Counted from the first letter of the stretch, positions 15,407-25,049 are shown. The stretch: 47,647 bases of DNA from an uncultured Bacteroidales bacterium (GCA_900318355.1 ONKE01000035.1:1-47647); one strand, 5' to 3'. Notes: generated from the sequence alone by a model not told the origin. Translations and numbers: made by a program.

Positions 15407-17764
15407 CTACGCCTCCACGGGCTGGGGCTCGCGGAGGGTGACGACGGTGCTTTCCTTGTCCGGGGCGAGGGCGACACGGAGCTGTTTGAGGAGCGGCTGG
15501 CCCTTTTTGCCGGAGGAGAGAAGGCGGTCGGAGATAATAAACTCAGACACAGGGTCTTCGATATATTTTGTCACCGCGCGCTTGAGCGGACGGGCGCCAT
15601 AGGCGGGGTCGTAGCCGGCGTCGGCCACGAACTTTTTGGCCGTGGGCGTGACGGTGATCTTGTAGCCGGCCTCTTCGGCACGGCGGCGCAGCGAGCGCAG
15701 CTCGATGTCGATGATCTTTTCGATGTCGTCGCGGGTCAGCGAGTTGAAGAAGACCTTTTCGTCGACGCGGCCGACGAATTCCGGCGGGAAAGCCTTCTTG
15801 ACAGCCTTTTCGAGCACGGACTGGCGGTCGCGGTCCACGTTGCGGGCCGATGTCGAGAATCCGAGGCCCTTGCCATATTCCGACATTTCGCGGCTGCCGA
15901 CGTTGGACGTCATGATGACTATGGTGTTGCGGAAGCTCACCGTGCGTCCTTCGCTGTCGGTCAGGCGGCCGTCGTCAAGCACCTGCAGGAGCAGGTTGAA
16001 GATGTCTGGATGGGCCTTTTCAATCTCGTCGAGCAAAACAACGCAATAAGGCTTGCGGCGGACACGCTCGCTGAGCTGGCCTCCCTCTTCGTAGCCGACG
16101 TATCCCGGAGGCGCGCCGATAAGCCTTGATACGGAGAATTTCTCCATGTATTCGCTCATGTCGATGCGGACCATGTTTTCTTCCGAATCGAAGAGATATT
16201 CGGCCAGGCACTTGGCCAGCTGCGTCTTTCCGACGCCGGTGGGGCCGAAGAAGAGGAAGGTTCCGATGGGACGGTTGGGGTCTTTCAGCCCGGCGCGGCC
16301 GCGCTGTATGGCTCCCACGACGGTGTCGATGGCGGCGTCCTGGCCGATGATGCGCCCGGCGAGCCTTTCGCGCATTTTCAGGATGCGGGCGGCTTCGGAT
16401 TCGGCAACCTTCGATACGGGGATGCCCGTCATCTTCGACACCACCGCGGCGATGTCGTCGGCCGTAACGGTCTTGGAGGCACCCTTGATGCGGACCATGG
16501 AACCGGCTTCGTCCATGGCGTCGATGGCCTTGTCGGGAAGGGAACGGTCGGTTATGTACCTGTCGGTCAGGCGGACGCAGGCCTCGATGGCCCCGTCGGC
16601 ATAGGAAACCTTGTGGAACTCTTCATAGTTGGGCTTCAGGCGCTCGAGAATCTCGATGGATTCGTCCACTCCCGTCGCCTCTACCACTATTTTCTGGAAC
16701 CTGCGGTCGAGCGCGCCGTCCTTTTCCACGATTTTGGTGAATTCATCCATGGTCGTGGCTCCGATGCACTGGATTTCTCCGCGGGCAAGGGCGGGCTTGA
16801 GCATATTTGCGGCATCGAGGCTGCCTCCGGCGCCACCGGCTCCGACGATAGTGTGGAACTCGTCGATGAACAGGATGAGGTCGGGGTCGGCAGTGGCCGT
16901 TGCGATGATGGTCTTGATGCGTTTTTCGAAGTCGCCGCGGTATTTGGTGCCGGCCACCACCGAAGCGATGTCCAGCGAGATGATGCGCTTTTTGGCCAGG
17001 ACGGGGGAAATGTCGCCGGAGGCTATGCGAAGGGCGATGCCTTCGACAATGGCCGATTTGCCCACGCCGGGCTCGCCGATGAGCATGGGATTGTTTTTCT
17101 TGCGGCGTCCGAGGATTTCGATGACGCGGCTAATCTCCGTGTCGCGGCCCACTACCGGGTCCAGACGGCCTTCTGCGGCGGCTTTCGTGAGGTCGTAGCC
17201 GAATTCTTCCAGGGAATCTTTCTTGTCTTCCGCCTTGGCTTCCTGCTGCTGCGAACCGTTGTCGTATTCGATTTCGTCGCCGTCGTCGTCCTGCTGTGGC
17301 TCGTTGCCGCGGGCGGGGGAACCGAAGATGCCGTTTTTCTCCATCCACGTGAGGATGCGGCCGTAGTCGATGCCTATCGAACGGAGGAATGCCTGTCCGT
17401 AGCTGCCGGTGGTGCGGCAGAGGGCAAGCAGGAGATGTTCGGCCCCGGCTTCGGAACTTTTCATTCTGGTAGCCTCCATGATGGTGAGGCTCAGGACGTT
17501 CTGCGCGCCCCGGGAGAATGTGATGTTTTCCAGCTCGGAGTAGGGGATGTGTTCGTTGGTGAATATGCGCGAGTCGATAAACCTTTTCAGTTGGTCGGTG
17601 TCGGCCTCCAGGCCCTTGAGGGCGAGCAGGGCGTTGTTGTCCCCGTGGCGGATGATGCCGAGGAACAGATGGTCCGGACCGATTCCGTAGCTGCCGGTCC
17701 TCATTGCTTCTTCGCGGGCGTAGTTGATGATGCCGCCCAGCTGGTCTGATACCTTGATGTCCAT
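15407..17764 (-). CDS. clpC: ClpA/ClpC-type AAA+ unfoldase of the Clp protease
   Basis: 785 residues. It is a double-ring ATPase that unfolds proteins and feeds them to ClpP. The N-terminal Clp repeat domain (1-145) is followed by an acidic linker (about 155-185). AAA1 has Walker A 'GEPGVGKS' (230-237) and 'LILFIDEFHT'. AAA2 has 'GPTGVGKT' (about 505) and 'VVLLDEIEKAHPD'. The ClpP-docking loop is probably 'GLGF' (about residue 635). Between the two AAA modules only a few residues separate 'MVRIKG' from 'VTADDIAAV' (about 420-430), so the coiled-coil M-domain typical of ClpC is missing, as in ClpA. The symbol clpC is kept because overall sequence features look ClpC-like. Confidence 0.9.
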   Translation of the reverse strand: MDIKVSDQLGGIINYAREEAMRTGSYGIGPDHLFLGIIRHGDNNALLALKGLEADTDQLKRFIDSRIFTNEHIPYSELENITFSRGAQNVLSLTIMEATRMKSSEAGAEHLLLALCRTTGSYGQAFLRSIGIDYGRILTWMEKNGIFGSPARGNEPQQDDDGDEIEYDNGSQQQEAKAEDKKDSLEEFGYDLTKAAAEGRLDPVVGRDTEISRVIEILGRRKKNNPMLIGEPGVGKSAIVEGIALRIASGDISPVLAKKRIISLDIASVVAGTKYRGDFEKRIKTIIATATADPDLILFIDEFHTIVGAGGAGGSLDAANMLKPALARGEIQCIGATTMDEFTKIVEKDGALDRRFQKIVVEATGVDESIEILERLKPNYEEFHKVSYADGAIEACVRLTDRYITDRSLPDKAIDAMDEAGSMVRIKGASKTVTADDIAAVVSKMTGIPVSKVAESEAARILKMRERLAGRIIGQDAAIDTVVGAIQRGRAGLKDPNRPIGTFLFFGPTGVGKTQLAKCLAEYLFDSEENMVRIDMSEYMEKFSVSRLIGAPPGYVGYEEGGQLSERVRRKPYCVVLLDEIEKAHPDIFNLLLQVLDDGRLTDSEGRTVSFRNTIVIMTSNVGSREMSEYGKGLGFSTSARNVDRDRQSVLEKAVKKAFPPEFVGRVDEKVFFNSLTRDDIEKIIDIELRSLRRRAEEAGYKITVTPTAKKFVADAGYDPAYGARPLKRAVTKYIEDPVSEFIISDRLLSSGKKGQPLLKQLRVALAPDKESTVVTLREPQPVEA

Positions 17765-17792
17765 AACGGGGTTCGCTCTTGCAAAAATCGGA

Positions 17793-17800
17793 CAAAGATA
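17793..17800 (-). promoter_or_regulatory. -7 promoter element of the clp ATPase gene
   Basis: Minus-strand TATCTTTG, a perfect TAnnTTTG. The predicted start near 17788 leaves a leader of about 23 nt. No CtsR or CIRCE-like repeat is apparent. Confidence 0.6.
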
Positions 17801-17824
17801 AGAAAACTTGACAATATGTCAGTA

Positions 17825-17855
17825 TTGGATATTACCGAAAAAATGAGTATTTTTG
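17825..17855 (+). promoter_or_regulatory. Promoter of gyrA (TTG-N20-TATTTTTG)
   Basis: A -33 TTG at 17825-17827 and a -7 TATTTTTG at 17848-17855 have 20 bp between them. The predicted start near 17860 gives a leader of about 50 nt, longer than most others in this window. Confidence 0.6.
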
Positions 17856-17909
17856 CATGATTAACGATATTCGTGACGGGGAAGCCCCGTCCAAGGAAAA
17901 AAGATAGAA

Positions 17910-20435
17910 ATGGAAGATAAAATCGAAGAGAAGAAAACAGGGATTATCGAGCAGGTAGAGATCGATCAGGAGATGCGCAGCGCCTACATCGACTACTCCA
18001 TGTCGGTCATCGTTTCCCGCGCACTGCCTGACGCCCGCGACGGTCTCAAGCCCGTACAGAGGCGCGTGCTGTTCGGCATGGACGGCCTGGGCCTGAGCTA
18101 TGGCGGCCAGACCAAGAAGTCGGCCCGTATCGTCGGCGAGGTGCTCGGTAAGTTCCACCCCCACGGCGACTCAAGCGTCTACGACGCAATGGCGCGTCTG
18201 GCCCAGGGCTGGAACCAGCGCTACCCGCTGGTCTACGGCCAGGGCAACTTCGGTTCGCCCGACGGCGACCCCGTTGCTGCAATGCGTTACACCGAGGCCA
18301 AGCTGATGAAAATCACCGAAGACATCCTCGGCGACCTCGACAAGGATACGGTCAATTTCCAGAACAATTTCGACGACTCCCTCCAGGAGCCGACGGTTCT
18401 GCCCACCAAGGCCCCGCTGCTCCTGCTCAACGGCTCGAGCGGCATCGCCGTCGGTATGGCCACCAACATGGCTCCCCACAACCTCGGCGAGGTTGCCGAC
18501 GCCATCTGCGCCTATATCGACGACCCGGAGATAACCACCGAGGGCCTCATGAAATATGTAAAGGGTCCGGATTTCCCTACCGGCGGCATCATCCGCGGCG
18601 TCCAGGGCATCAAGGACGCTTATGAGACCGGCCGCGGCAGGGTGGTCATCCGTGCCAAGACCGAAATCGAAGTGGCCGACAACGGCCGCGAGACCATCGT
18701 CGTCACCGAAATCCCCTACATGGTCAACAAGCGGATCATGATAGAGAAGATCGGCCAGATGGTCGAAGAAAAGAAGATAGAGGGCATCACCTACATCAAC
18801 GACGAAACCTCCCGCGAAGGTACGCGCATCATCATCCGCGTAAAGCAGGGAGCCAACGCCAATGTAGTGCTCAATACTCTGTTCAAATACACCGAACTCC
18901 AGAGCAGCTTCGCCATCAACAACGTCGCCCTCGTCAAGGGCCGTCCCCGCACGATGGGCCTCAAGGAGATGATCCAGGTGTTCGTCGACTTCCGTCACGA
19001 GGTCGTCGTCCGCCGCACCCGCTTCGAGCTCGACAAGGCCCAGAAGCGCGCCCATATCCTCGAGGGGCTTCTCAAGGCTATCGACGTTATCGACGAGATC
19101 ATCCGCATCATCCGTGCGTCGAAGGGCGTCGACGAGGCCAAGGAGGAACTCATCGCCACCTTCGGCTTCTCCGATGCGCAGGCTTCCGCAATCGTGGAAA
19201 TGCGTCTGCGTCAGCTCACCGGACTCGAGCGCGAAAAGCTCCAGGCCGAATACGACGATCTCGCCAAATTCATCGCCTACTGCAACGACGTCCTCTCCAG
19301 CGAGGAACTGCAGCTCGGCGTCATCAAGAAGGAAACCCAGGAACTCAAGGCCCGCTACGCCGACAAGCGCCGCACTGAAATCACCCTCAGCGACGACGAG
19401 TTCAACCCCGAAGACTTCTACGCCGACGAAGACGTCGTCATCACCCTGTCCCACCTGGGCTACATCAAGCGCACCCCTCTGACGGAGTTCCGCACCCAGG
19501 CCCGCGGCGGCGTGGGAATGAAGGCCAGCGCCAAGCGCGACGAAGACTTCATCGACCATATTTATGTGGCCAACATGCACTCGACCATGCTCTTCTTCAC
19601 CCAGAGCGGCCGCTGCTTCTGGCTCAAGGTCTATGAAGTTCCCGAAGGCTCCCGCACATCCAAGGGACGCGCCATCCAGAACGTGCTCAACATCCCGGAC
19701 GACAAGATCAAGGCCATCATCAACGTGCGCAACCTCTCCGACACCGAGTTCGTCAGCAACAACTTCGTGGTCCTGACCACAAAGCGCGGCATCATCAAGA
19801 AGACGACCCTCGAGGCCTACTCCCGCCCGCGTGCCAACGGTATCAACGCCATCACCATCCGCGAGGGAGACGAACTGCTCAACGCCGTCCTGACCAACGG
19901 TTCGGAAGAGTTGCTTCTCGGCGCCCGCAACGGCCGCTGCTGCCGCTTCGACGAGACCGACGCCCGTCCTCTGGGCCGCACGGCTTCCGGTGTCCGCGGT
20001 ATCAATATCGAAGATGACGACGAGGTTGTCGACGCCATCTCCTACAACCCTGCCGCCGAAGATGCCGCCGCCCATACTGTGCTGGTAGTCAGCGAGCACG
20101 GATATGGCAAGCGCACAGATTTCGACGAATATCGCAAGACCAGCCGCGGCGCCAAGGGCGTGCGCACGCTAAACATCACCGACAAGACTGGCAAGCTTGT
20201 TGCAATGAAGAACGTCACGGACGAAGATGACCTGATGATTATCAACCGTTCCGGGCTCACAATCCGCATGGCCGTGTCGGACATCCGCGTGGCCGGACGT
20301 GCAACCCAGGGGGTCAAGCTCATCAACATCAAGGAAGGCGATTCGATCGCAGCCGTGTCCGTGGTAAGCAAGAGCGACGAGGAGGAAGTCCCGCAGGAGG
20401 GTCAGGCCCCCGAGGCGCCCGCAGCAGAAGAATAG
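17910..20435 (+). CDS. gyrA: DNA gyrase subunit A
   Basis: 841 residues. It is the breakage-reunion subunit of gyrase and introduces negative supercoils together with GyrB. The catalytic tyrosine is Y127 in '[10 protein letters not shown]'. The quinolone region '[12 protein letters not shown]' keeps Ser and Asp at the positions equivalent to E. coli S83 and D87 (here S88, D92), so no classical resistance change is visible. The C-terminal beta-pinwheel has a degenerate GyrA box, 'QARGGVG' (near residue 530) against consensus QRRGGKG. The tail is acidic (EEVPQEG... to AAEE). gyrB is not in the window. A TPR protein gene follows after 24 bp and may be co-transcribed. Confidence 0.96.
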   Translation: MEDKIEEKKTGIIEQVEIDQEMRSAYIDYSMSVIVSRALPDARDGLKPVQRRVLFGMDGLGLSYGGQTKKSARIVGEVLGKFHPHGDSSVYDAMARLAQGWNQRYPLVYGQGNFGSPDGDPVAAMRYTEAKLMKITEDILGDLDKDTVNFQNNFDDSLQEPTVLPTKAPLLLLNGSSGIAVGMATNMAPHNLGEVADAICAYIDDPEITTEGLMKYVKGPDFPTGGIIRGVQGIKDAYETGRGRVVIRAKTEIEVADNGRETIVVTEIPYMVNKRIMIEKIGQMVEEKKIEGITYINDETSREGTRIIIRVKQGANANVVLNTLFKYTELQSSFAINNVALVKGRPRTMGLKEMIQVFVDFRHEVVVRRTRFELDKAQKRAHILEGLLKAIDVIDEIIRIIRASKGVDEAKEELIATFGFSDAQASAIVEMRLRQLTGLEREKLQAEYDDLAKFIAYCNDVLSSEELQLGVIKKETQELKARYADKRRTEITLSDDEFNPEDFYADEDVVITLSHLGYIKRTPLTEFRTQARGGVGMKASAKRDEDFIDHIYVANMHSTMLFFTQSGRCFWLKVYEVPEGSRTSKGRAIQNVLNIPDDKIKAIINVRNLSDTEFVSNNFVVLTTKRGIIKKTTLEAYSRPRANGINAITIREGDELLNAVLTNGSEELLLGARNGRCCRFDETDARPLGRTASGVRGINIEDDDEVVDAISYNPAAEDAAAHTVLVVSEHGYGKRTDFDEYRKTSRGAKGVRTLNITDKTGKLVAMKNVTDEDDLMIINRSGLTIRMAVSDIRVAGRATQGVKLINIKEGDSIAAVSVVSKSDEEEVPQEGQAPEAPAAEE

Positions 20436-20459
20436 TAATAACATTAAACTGAATAAGCT

Positions 20460-21767
20460 ATGAAAAGAATTCTAGCCGTTCTGGCAACCGCCGCCGTAGT
20501 GCTCAGCACCTCGGCCGCATGGGCTCAGACTAAGACGCCCGCCGAAGCCCGCAAGGCTCTTGACGCAGCCGTTGCCGCTTCACAGAATGATAAGAAAGCT
20601 ACGAAGGCCGCCACATGGCAGAAGCTTGGACAGGCCTATATGGCTGCATACGAAGCTCCCGCCGGAAGCGTATGGCGCGGCGCCTCGAAGCAGGAACTTA
20701 TGTACGTGATGGGCAGCGAAAAGCCCGTCGCCACCGAGGACGTCGTGATTTCCGGCCAGCCCATGACCAAGGAAGTCTACGCCGACAAGAATCTCTATTT
20801 CAATGCCTACGGCCAGGTCGACATCATCGAGGTGACCCGCCCCGTCGAGAAAGACGCCCTCGACAAGGCTCTCGAAGCCTATGAGAAGTGCCTCGCCCTC
20901 GACCCTAAAAAGGCCAAGGACATCGGCAAGGAATACGAGAAGATTTCCTCGAGATACATGAACGACGCGTTCAACGCCTATCAGCTTGGCGACGTCAAGC
21001 TGGCCAGCACCCTCTTCGAGAAGGCCGGTTTCGCCTGCGACCGTGAGCCCGTCAACAAGATCGACACCAGCGCCGTCTACAATGCCGGTTTCACGGCTAT
21101 CGTCCTCGGCGAGAAAGAGCGTGCCCAGAAACTCCTCGAGAAGTGCTACGAGATGGGTTACTACTCCGACGGCGAAGTCTATGCCAAACTCGCGGAGGTC
21201 GACACCCTCAACACCCGCAAATACCTCGAAGAAGGTTTTGCCGCATTCCCCCAGAGCCAGAGCATCCTCATCGGCCTTATCAACTACTACCTCACCCACA
21301 ACGAGAGCCCCGACCGTCTGTTCGAGCTCCTCGACATGGCTAAGGTCAACGAGCCCAACAATGCTTCCCTCTACTATGTCGAGGGCAACATCCACGGCCA
21401 GCTCGGCCAGATTGACGAGGCTGTCGCTTCCTATCGCGAGTGCGCCGAAATCAATCCTCAGTACGAATACGGCTACATAGGCGAGGGCGTTCTCTTCTAC
21501 AACAAGGCCATCGAGGTACAGACCAAGGCCCAGGAAGAGATGGACGACAACAAGTACATGGCCCTCGTGGCCGAGTTCGAGAAAGACCTCAAGGCCTGCA
21601 TCGAGCCTTTCGAGAAAGCCTACAGCGTCTCCAAGGACAACGCCATCCGCGTCAACATCGCCGAATACCTCAAAAACGCCTTCTACCGTTTCCGCGACCA
21701 GGATCCTTCCTACCAGGCCGGTTACGACAAATACAACGAGGTGGTCAAATCCGGCGAAGCCAAATAA
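20460..21767 (+). CDS. Secreted tetratricopeptide-repeat protein
   Basis: 435 residues. A Sec signal peptide (MKRILAVLATAAVVLSTSAAWAQ) points to the periplasm. The mature part is alpha-helical with TPR-like units, clearest at about 125-215 ('ALEAYEKCLALDPKKA') and 295-350 ('NNASLYYVEGNIHGQLGQIDEAVASYRECAEINPQ'). There is no catalytic motif. Proteins of this kind are common scaffolds in Bacteroidota, but the partner is unknown. It lies between gyrA and an LD-carboxypeptidase with spacings of 24 and 21 bp, so it may share the gyrA transcript. Confidence 0.82.
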   Translation: MKRILAVLATAAVVLSTSAAWAQTKTPAEARKALDAAVAASQNDKKATKAATWQKLGQAYMAAYEAPAGSVWRGASKQELMYVMGSEKPVATEDVVISGQPMTKEVYADKNLYFNAYGQVDIIEVTRPVEKDALDKALEAYEKCLALDPKKAKDIGKEYEKISSRYMNDAFNAYQLGDVKLASTLFEKAGFACDREPVNKIDTSAVYNAGFTAIVLGEKERAQKLLEKCYEMGYYSDGEVYAKLAEVDTLNTRKYLEEGFAAFPQSQSILIGLINYYLTHNESPDRLFELLDMAKVNEPNNASLYYVEGNIHGQLGQIDEAVASYRECAEINPQYEYGYIGEGVLFYNKAIEVQTKAQEEMDDNKYMALVAEFEKDLKACIEPFEKAYSVSKDNAIRVNIAEYLKNAFYRFRDQDPSYQAGYDKYNEVVKSGEAK

Positions 21768-21788
21768 GCCGTGACCCACGTATGCATC

Positions 21789-22718
21789 ATGCCCGGCTTC
21801 CTTGAGGCCGGCGACAAGGTGGCACTCATTTCCCCGTCCTACTTTCTGGACGGGGAAAGTGTGTTTAAGGCGGCCGCTGTCCTCCGCGGATGGGGCCTTG
21901 AGCCCGTTGTGGGGCCGAATGTCGGCAAGAAATTCGCCGGGCAGTATGCAGGTACGGCAGGGGAGCGCGTGAGCGACCTGCGATGGGCCCTGGAAGCGGA
22001 CGACATAAAGGCGATAGTCTTCAACAGAGGCGGTTACGGGAGCATCCATCTTATCGATTTGCTTCCTCTGTCCGAGTTTTCGTCCCACCCCAAGTGGCTG
22101 GTCGGTTTCAGTGACATTTCCACGTTCCACGGGATGGCGACCCGCGCCGGAGTCATGAGCGTCCACGGCACGATGGGCTCGTTCCTGGCCGCCGGAGGGA
22201 CCGACGTTTCGAGCGTGCTGCTGCGCGACCTGCTTTTCGGCAAGGTGCCGTCCTACAGCCTTCCGGCCCATCCCGACAACGTCGTTGGCAAGGCTTCCGG
22301 GCTTCTTGTCGGCGGCAACCTATGCACTTTCGTCCCCAATCTCGGCTCGCAGGCCGACGCGACCGCGTGCGACGACATTATCCTGTTCATAGAGGAAGTG
22401 GAAGAGTCCATGCACAATATCGACCGGCAGCTTAACATACTCTCCAGAAACGGGGTGCTCAGCCGCTGCAAGGGTGTCGTCCTTGGCGAATTTACCGGCT
22501 GCGGGGATGAATTCGACTATGGCAGCGTCGAGAAGATGCTCCTTGCCAGCCTCAGGGATTATCATATACCCGTCCTGTGCGGCTTCCCGGCCGGTCACGG
22601 CGAGAAGAATTTCCCGCTCATAATGGGCTCGCAGGTCACTTTGGATGTGCGCGACGACGGCGCTTCGCTCGATTTTGATGTCGCAGGGGACAGAGTCCCC
22701 ATAGCTGTTTCATGGTAA
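21789..22718 (+). CDS. ldcA: LD-carboxypeptidase (peptidase family S66, LdcA-like)
   Basis: 309 residues from ATG 21789 (MPGFLEAGDKVALISPS). The GTG at 21771 would add six residues of no family character. S66 enzymes cut the L,D bond of the murein tetrapeptide during peptidoglycan recycling. The nucleophile Ser lies in 'VGFSDIS' (about residue 105), the Glu in 'LFIEEVEES' (about 203), and the His in 'GFPAGHGEKNFPL' (about 272). 'FNRGGYG' near 80 is the conserved substrate loop. No signal peptide is visible, so it should act in the cytosol. It ends just before a strong terminator. Confidence 0.9.
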   Translation: MPGFLEAGDKVALISPSYFLDGESVFKAAAVLRGWGLEPVVGPNVGKKFAGQYAGTAGERVSDLRWALEADDIKAIVFNRGGYGSIHLIDLLPLSEFSSHPKWLVGFSDISTFHGMATRAGVMSVHGTMGSFLAAGGTDVSSVLLRDLLFGKVPSYSLPAHPDNVVGKASGLLVGGNLCTFVPNLGSQADATACDDIILFIEEVEESMHNIDRQLNILSRNGVLSRCKGVVLGEFTGCGDEFDYGSVEKMLLASLRDYHIPVLCGFPAGHGEKNFPLIMGSQVTLDVRDDGASLDFDVAGDRVPIAVSW

Positions 22719-22722
22719 TACA

Positions 22723-22745
22723 ACGGCCGGATGGCCGTTTTTTTT
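22723..22745 (+). terminator. Rho-independent terminator after ldcA
   Basis: The stem acggcc / ggccgt with loop ggat is followed by an unbroken run of eight T's (22738-22745). It begins 4 bp after the LD-carboxypeptidase stop. Confidence 0.85.
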
Positions 22746-22975
22746 AGCCATTATGGTCGGCATGGCGCCCGTTACATGGTGTCGGACCAGTGTACTACAG
22801 GGCGTGTCGGCATTTCTCCGCTGGAGGTCTTTACTCCGGACGAACTTTACGCCCTTTGGGAGAGCCACTTTTCAAAGTTATTCTGAACGGCGAGGAGGTT
22901 GTCCTTGACTGTCTGAAGCCCGTTTCGGGCCCCTATTACCGCTGGTCGGATCTCTGTTTCCTTTTCGGGAAATAG
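22746..22975 (+). pseudogene. Collapsed remnant of a histidine-type acid phosphatase (MINPP/phytase-like)
   Basis: One frame starting at 22746 (open back to an ATG at 22731 inside the terminator) reads 'SHYGRHGARYMVSDQC'. This is the RHG phosphohistidine signature of the histidine phosphatase superfamily with its usual flanks. It continues through 'FTPDELYALWESHFSKLF' and stops at 22886. The +1-shifted frame carries 'GEPLFKVILNGEEVVLDC' and 'GPYYRWSDLCFLFGK', stopping at 22975. The second half resembles the C-terminal end of Bacteroidota histidine-type phosphatases. A functional gene would need several hundred residues between these parts, so large internal deletions and a frameshift have occurred. 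A 61-codon frame from 22790 covers only the second half and is not a gene. Confidence 0.65.
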
Positions 22976-22978
22976 CCG

Positions 22979-23917
22979 CTACTGAGCGCTGTCGAAGGCT
23001 TTCACTATCTTGGTGACGAGATGGTGGCGGACGATGTCTTCCGAAGCGAAGCGGATGGCAGCTATGCCTTTTATGCCTTCAAGCAGGGATATGCCCTTGA
23101 GCAGGCCGGAGTCTTCGCGTCGCGGGAGGTCGATTTGCGAGGCGTCGCCGGTTACGATGAATTTGGCGTTGGGTCCCATGCGCGTCAAGAACATCTTGAG
23201 CTGGCCCAGATTGGTGTTTTGGGCCTCGTCGAGAATGACGCAGGCCTTGTCGAGCGTGCGGCCGCGCATGTAGGCGAGAGGGGCTATCTGGATGGTGCCG
23301 TCGGCCATGAATTCGCCGAGCTTGCGGGAAGGGATCATGTCGCCCAGGGCGTCGTAGAGGGGCTGGAGATAGGGGTCGAGTTTGTCTTTGAGGTCGCCGG
23401 GCAGGAAGCCCAGCCTTTCTCCGGCCTCGACGGCGGGACGCGTAAGGATTATCCGCTTGATTTCCCTGTTTTTAAGCGCACGTACCGCAAGGGCTATGGC
23501 AACGTAGGTCTTGCCGGTCCCGGCCGGGCCTATGGCAAAGATGAGGTCGTTTTCGAAATAGGCCTTGACGAGTTCCTGCTGGGTCTTTCCGCGTGCGCGG
23601 ATGGGCTTTCCGTCGGTGGCATGTACGATTATCGCGTCGCCGCTTGTGCGGAACTTGTCGGGGGAGGTTTCGCCGTCAAAGATGTCTTCAACGTCGTAGG
23701 CGGTGAGGTTCATTCTCTGGTGGCGGCGTTCGATGAGCTGCCCGAGCCTCATGCCGAATTCTTCGATTTGCGTGGGCTTGCCTTCCAGCATCAGCTGGTT
23801 GCCGCGCGCTACGACCTTAAGGCCGGGAAAATATGTACAGAATTCTTCGAGGATACGGTTGCCCGCCCCGTAAATCTCTATGGGGTCGATGGCTTCGAGG
23901 GTTATCGTTTTTTTCAT
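22979..23917 (-). CDS. PhoH-like ATPase
   Basis: 312 residues from ATG 23917 (MKKTITLEAI). An earlier in-frame codon at 23929 lies inside the -7 promoter element and cannot be used. A small N-terminal RNA-binding-like region (1-90) precedes the PhoH P-loop NTPase domain with Walker A 'GPAGTGKT' (about 130-137), 'ILTRPAVEAGERLGFLPG' (about 155-172), Walker B 'CVILDEAQN' (about 230) and 'VTGDASQIDLPR' (about 258). PhoH proteins are linked to RNA metabolism, often near ybeY, which is not visible here. The stop lies 4 bp from the pseudogene end on the other strand. Confidence 0.92.
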   Translation of the reverse strand: MKKTITLEAIDPIEIYGAGNRILEEFCTYFPGLKVVARGNQLMLEGKPTQIEEFGMRLGQLIERRHQRMNLTAYDVEDIFDGETSPDKFRTSGDAIIVHATDGKPIRARGKTQQELVKAYFENDLIFAIGPAGTGKTYVAIALAVRALKNREIKRIILTRPAVEAGERLGFLPGDLKDKLDPYLQPLYDALGDMIPSRKLGEFMADGTIQIAPLAYMRGRTLDKACVILDEAQNTNLGQLKMFLTRMGPNAKFIVTGDASQIDLPRREDSGLLKGISLLEGIKGIAAIRFASEDIVRHHLVTKIVKAFDSAQ

Positions 23918-23926
23918 AAGCAGAGG

Positions 23927-23934
23927 CAAAGATA
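23927..23934 (-). promoter_or_regulatory. -7 promoter element of the PhoH-like gene
   Basis: Minus-strand TATCTTTG. The implied start near 23920-23922 leaves only about 3-5 nt before the ATG at 23917, so the transcript would be leaderless or nearly so. Confidence 0.6.
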
Positions 23935-23936
23935 CG

Positions 23937-25049
23937 TCATTTCTCCGGAATTCCGGCTCCGCTTCGCACCCTTTCGAGGGTGGAAATCATCTTGTCGTAG
24001 TCGGAGGCCTGGAGCCACTCTGCGCGATGCCCTGTGAAGTCGGCTACGGGCAGGGTCATGTAGTTGTCGGAGAACCTGCCGGGGAGGGAGCACCAGAGAA
24101 ATTCGGCCGCCGGAGGCAGCAGGGTGACGTTGCCCAATCCGTCTTTTGCAAACGACAGGGTGACAAGCAGTTCGAGCTGGGTGTTGGCTGCGCTCATGTT
24201 GGATACGGCGTTGCCGACGGAGTAGAAAACCGGCACGATACGGCCGTCAGGGAGGGTTATGGCTTCATAGTCCTGGACCACGTGGGGATGTGCTCCGACG
24301 ATGGCGTCGACCCCGGAGGCGGCAAGCCAGCGGGCGAGCGAGGCCTGGGAAGCGTTGTGGCGGAGCTGGTATTCCTCGCCCCAGTGCGGCAGCGCCACGA
24401 TGAAATCGGCTCCGCGGCTGCGCGCCCGGCGTATGGCTGCGGCGATGTCCGCCTTGTCCATGCGGTTGACTTTAGGCCACCGGAAGCCCTGGGAGGCGTT
24501 GGTGCCGTAGGTGAAGTTGAGCAGGGCTATGCGGATGCCGTTGACCGGGACTATGAGCGGGTATGAGGCACTGTCGGCCGGTGCCGTTGCCGCGCAGCCG
24601 GTGTGGCGTATGCCGGAAAGGGTGTCGTAGACGGCCAGGGTGCGCTCCAGTCCGCTTTTGCCCTTGTCGAGGATATGGTTGTTGGCGGTCAGGAAAACGT
24701 CTACGCCGCAGTCGCGGACGTAGGAAGCGTAACTGTCCGGGGCGGAGAAAGCGGGATAGCCGCTGTAGGGCGGTCCGGCGAGAGTAAACTCCATGTTGGC
24801 GACGGCAAGGTCGGCCTCCGCGAGTCGGCTGCTGATTGCCGCCAGAAAGGGCTTGCAATCGTAGCTCAGCTGCCGGGTGTGCATCATCACGTCGCCGATA
24901 ATGGCCACCCTTGCGGTGTCGGCAAGTTCATACGGACGGGGCTTTTCGAAGGGATGGTTCCACGGCAGGGCGAGCCTCCAGTCGGGCTGCGCATGGACCG
25001 ACATGAGGGAGAAGAGCAGCCCGAACGCCGCCAGCAGATGTTTTTTCAT
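23937..25049 (-). CDS. CapA-family (PGA_cap) metallophosphatase-like protein, secreted
   Basis: 370 residues from ATG 25049 (MKKHLLAAFGLLFSLMSVHAQ, a Sec signal peptide). An ATG at 25055 adds two residues and is equally possible; the TTG at 25064 overlaps the promoter. The fold is calcineurin-like, of the poly-gamma-glutamate synthesis CapA family: 'IIGDVMMHTRQL' (about 49), 'NMEFTLAGPPYSGYPAF' (about 88), 'LTANNHILDKG' (about 118), 'ALPHWGEEY' (about 205) and 'GAHPHVVQDYE' (about 235). No capB/capC homologue is near, so capsule synthesis is not supported; a periplasmic hydrolase is the safest reading. Confidence 0.87.
   Translation of the reverse strand: MKKHLLAAFGLLFSLMSVHAQPDWRLALPWNHPFEKPRPYELADTARVAIIGDVMMHTRQLSYDCKPFLAAISSRLAEADLAVANMEFTLAGPPYSGYPAFSAPDSYASYVRDCGVDVFLTANNHILDKGKSGLERTLAVYDTLSGIRHTGCAATAPADSASYPLIVPVNGIRIALLNFTYGTNASQGFRWPKVNRMDKADIAAAIRRARSRGADFIVALPHWGEEYQLRHNASQASLARWLAASGVDAIVGAHPHVVQDYEAITLPDGRIVPVFYSVGNAVSNMSAANTQLELLVTLSFAKDGLGNVTLLPPAAEFLWCSLPGRFSDNYMTLPVADFTGHRAEWLQASDYDKMISTLERVRSGAGIPEK

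Noticed and set aside
16613-17749. A 378-codon open frame antisense to the clp ATPase
   Set aside because: A composition shadow of a conserved AAA+ gene. No domain or promoter supports it.
18171-20099. A 642-codon open frame antisense to gyrA
   Set aside because: It lies wholly inside gyrA, whose motifs are complete; high GC3 leaves the opposite frame free of stops. The translation has no recognisable domain.
20580-22271. A 563-codon open frame antisense to the TPR and LD-carboxypeptidase genes
   Set aside because: It spans two unrelated real genes and the spacer between them. It is a shadow of codon bias.
22790-22975. A 61-codon ORF called as a gene
   Set aside because: It covers only the C-terminal scrap of the phosphatase remnant in a shifted frame, so it is described as a pseudogene.
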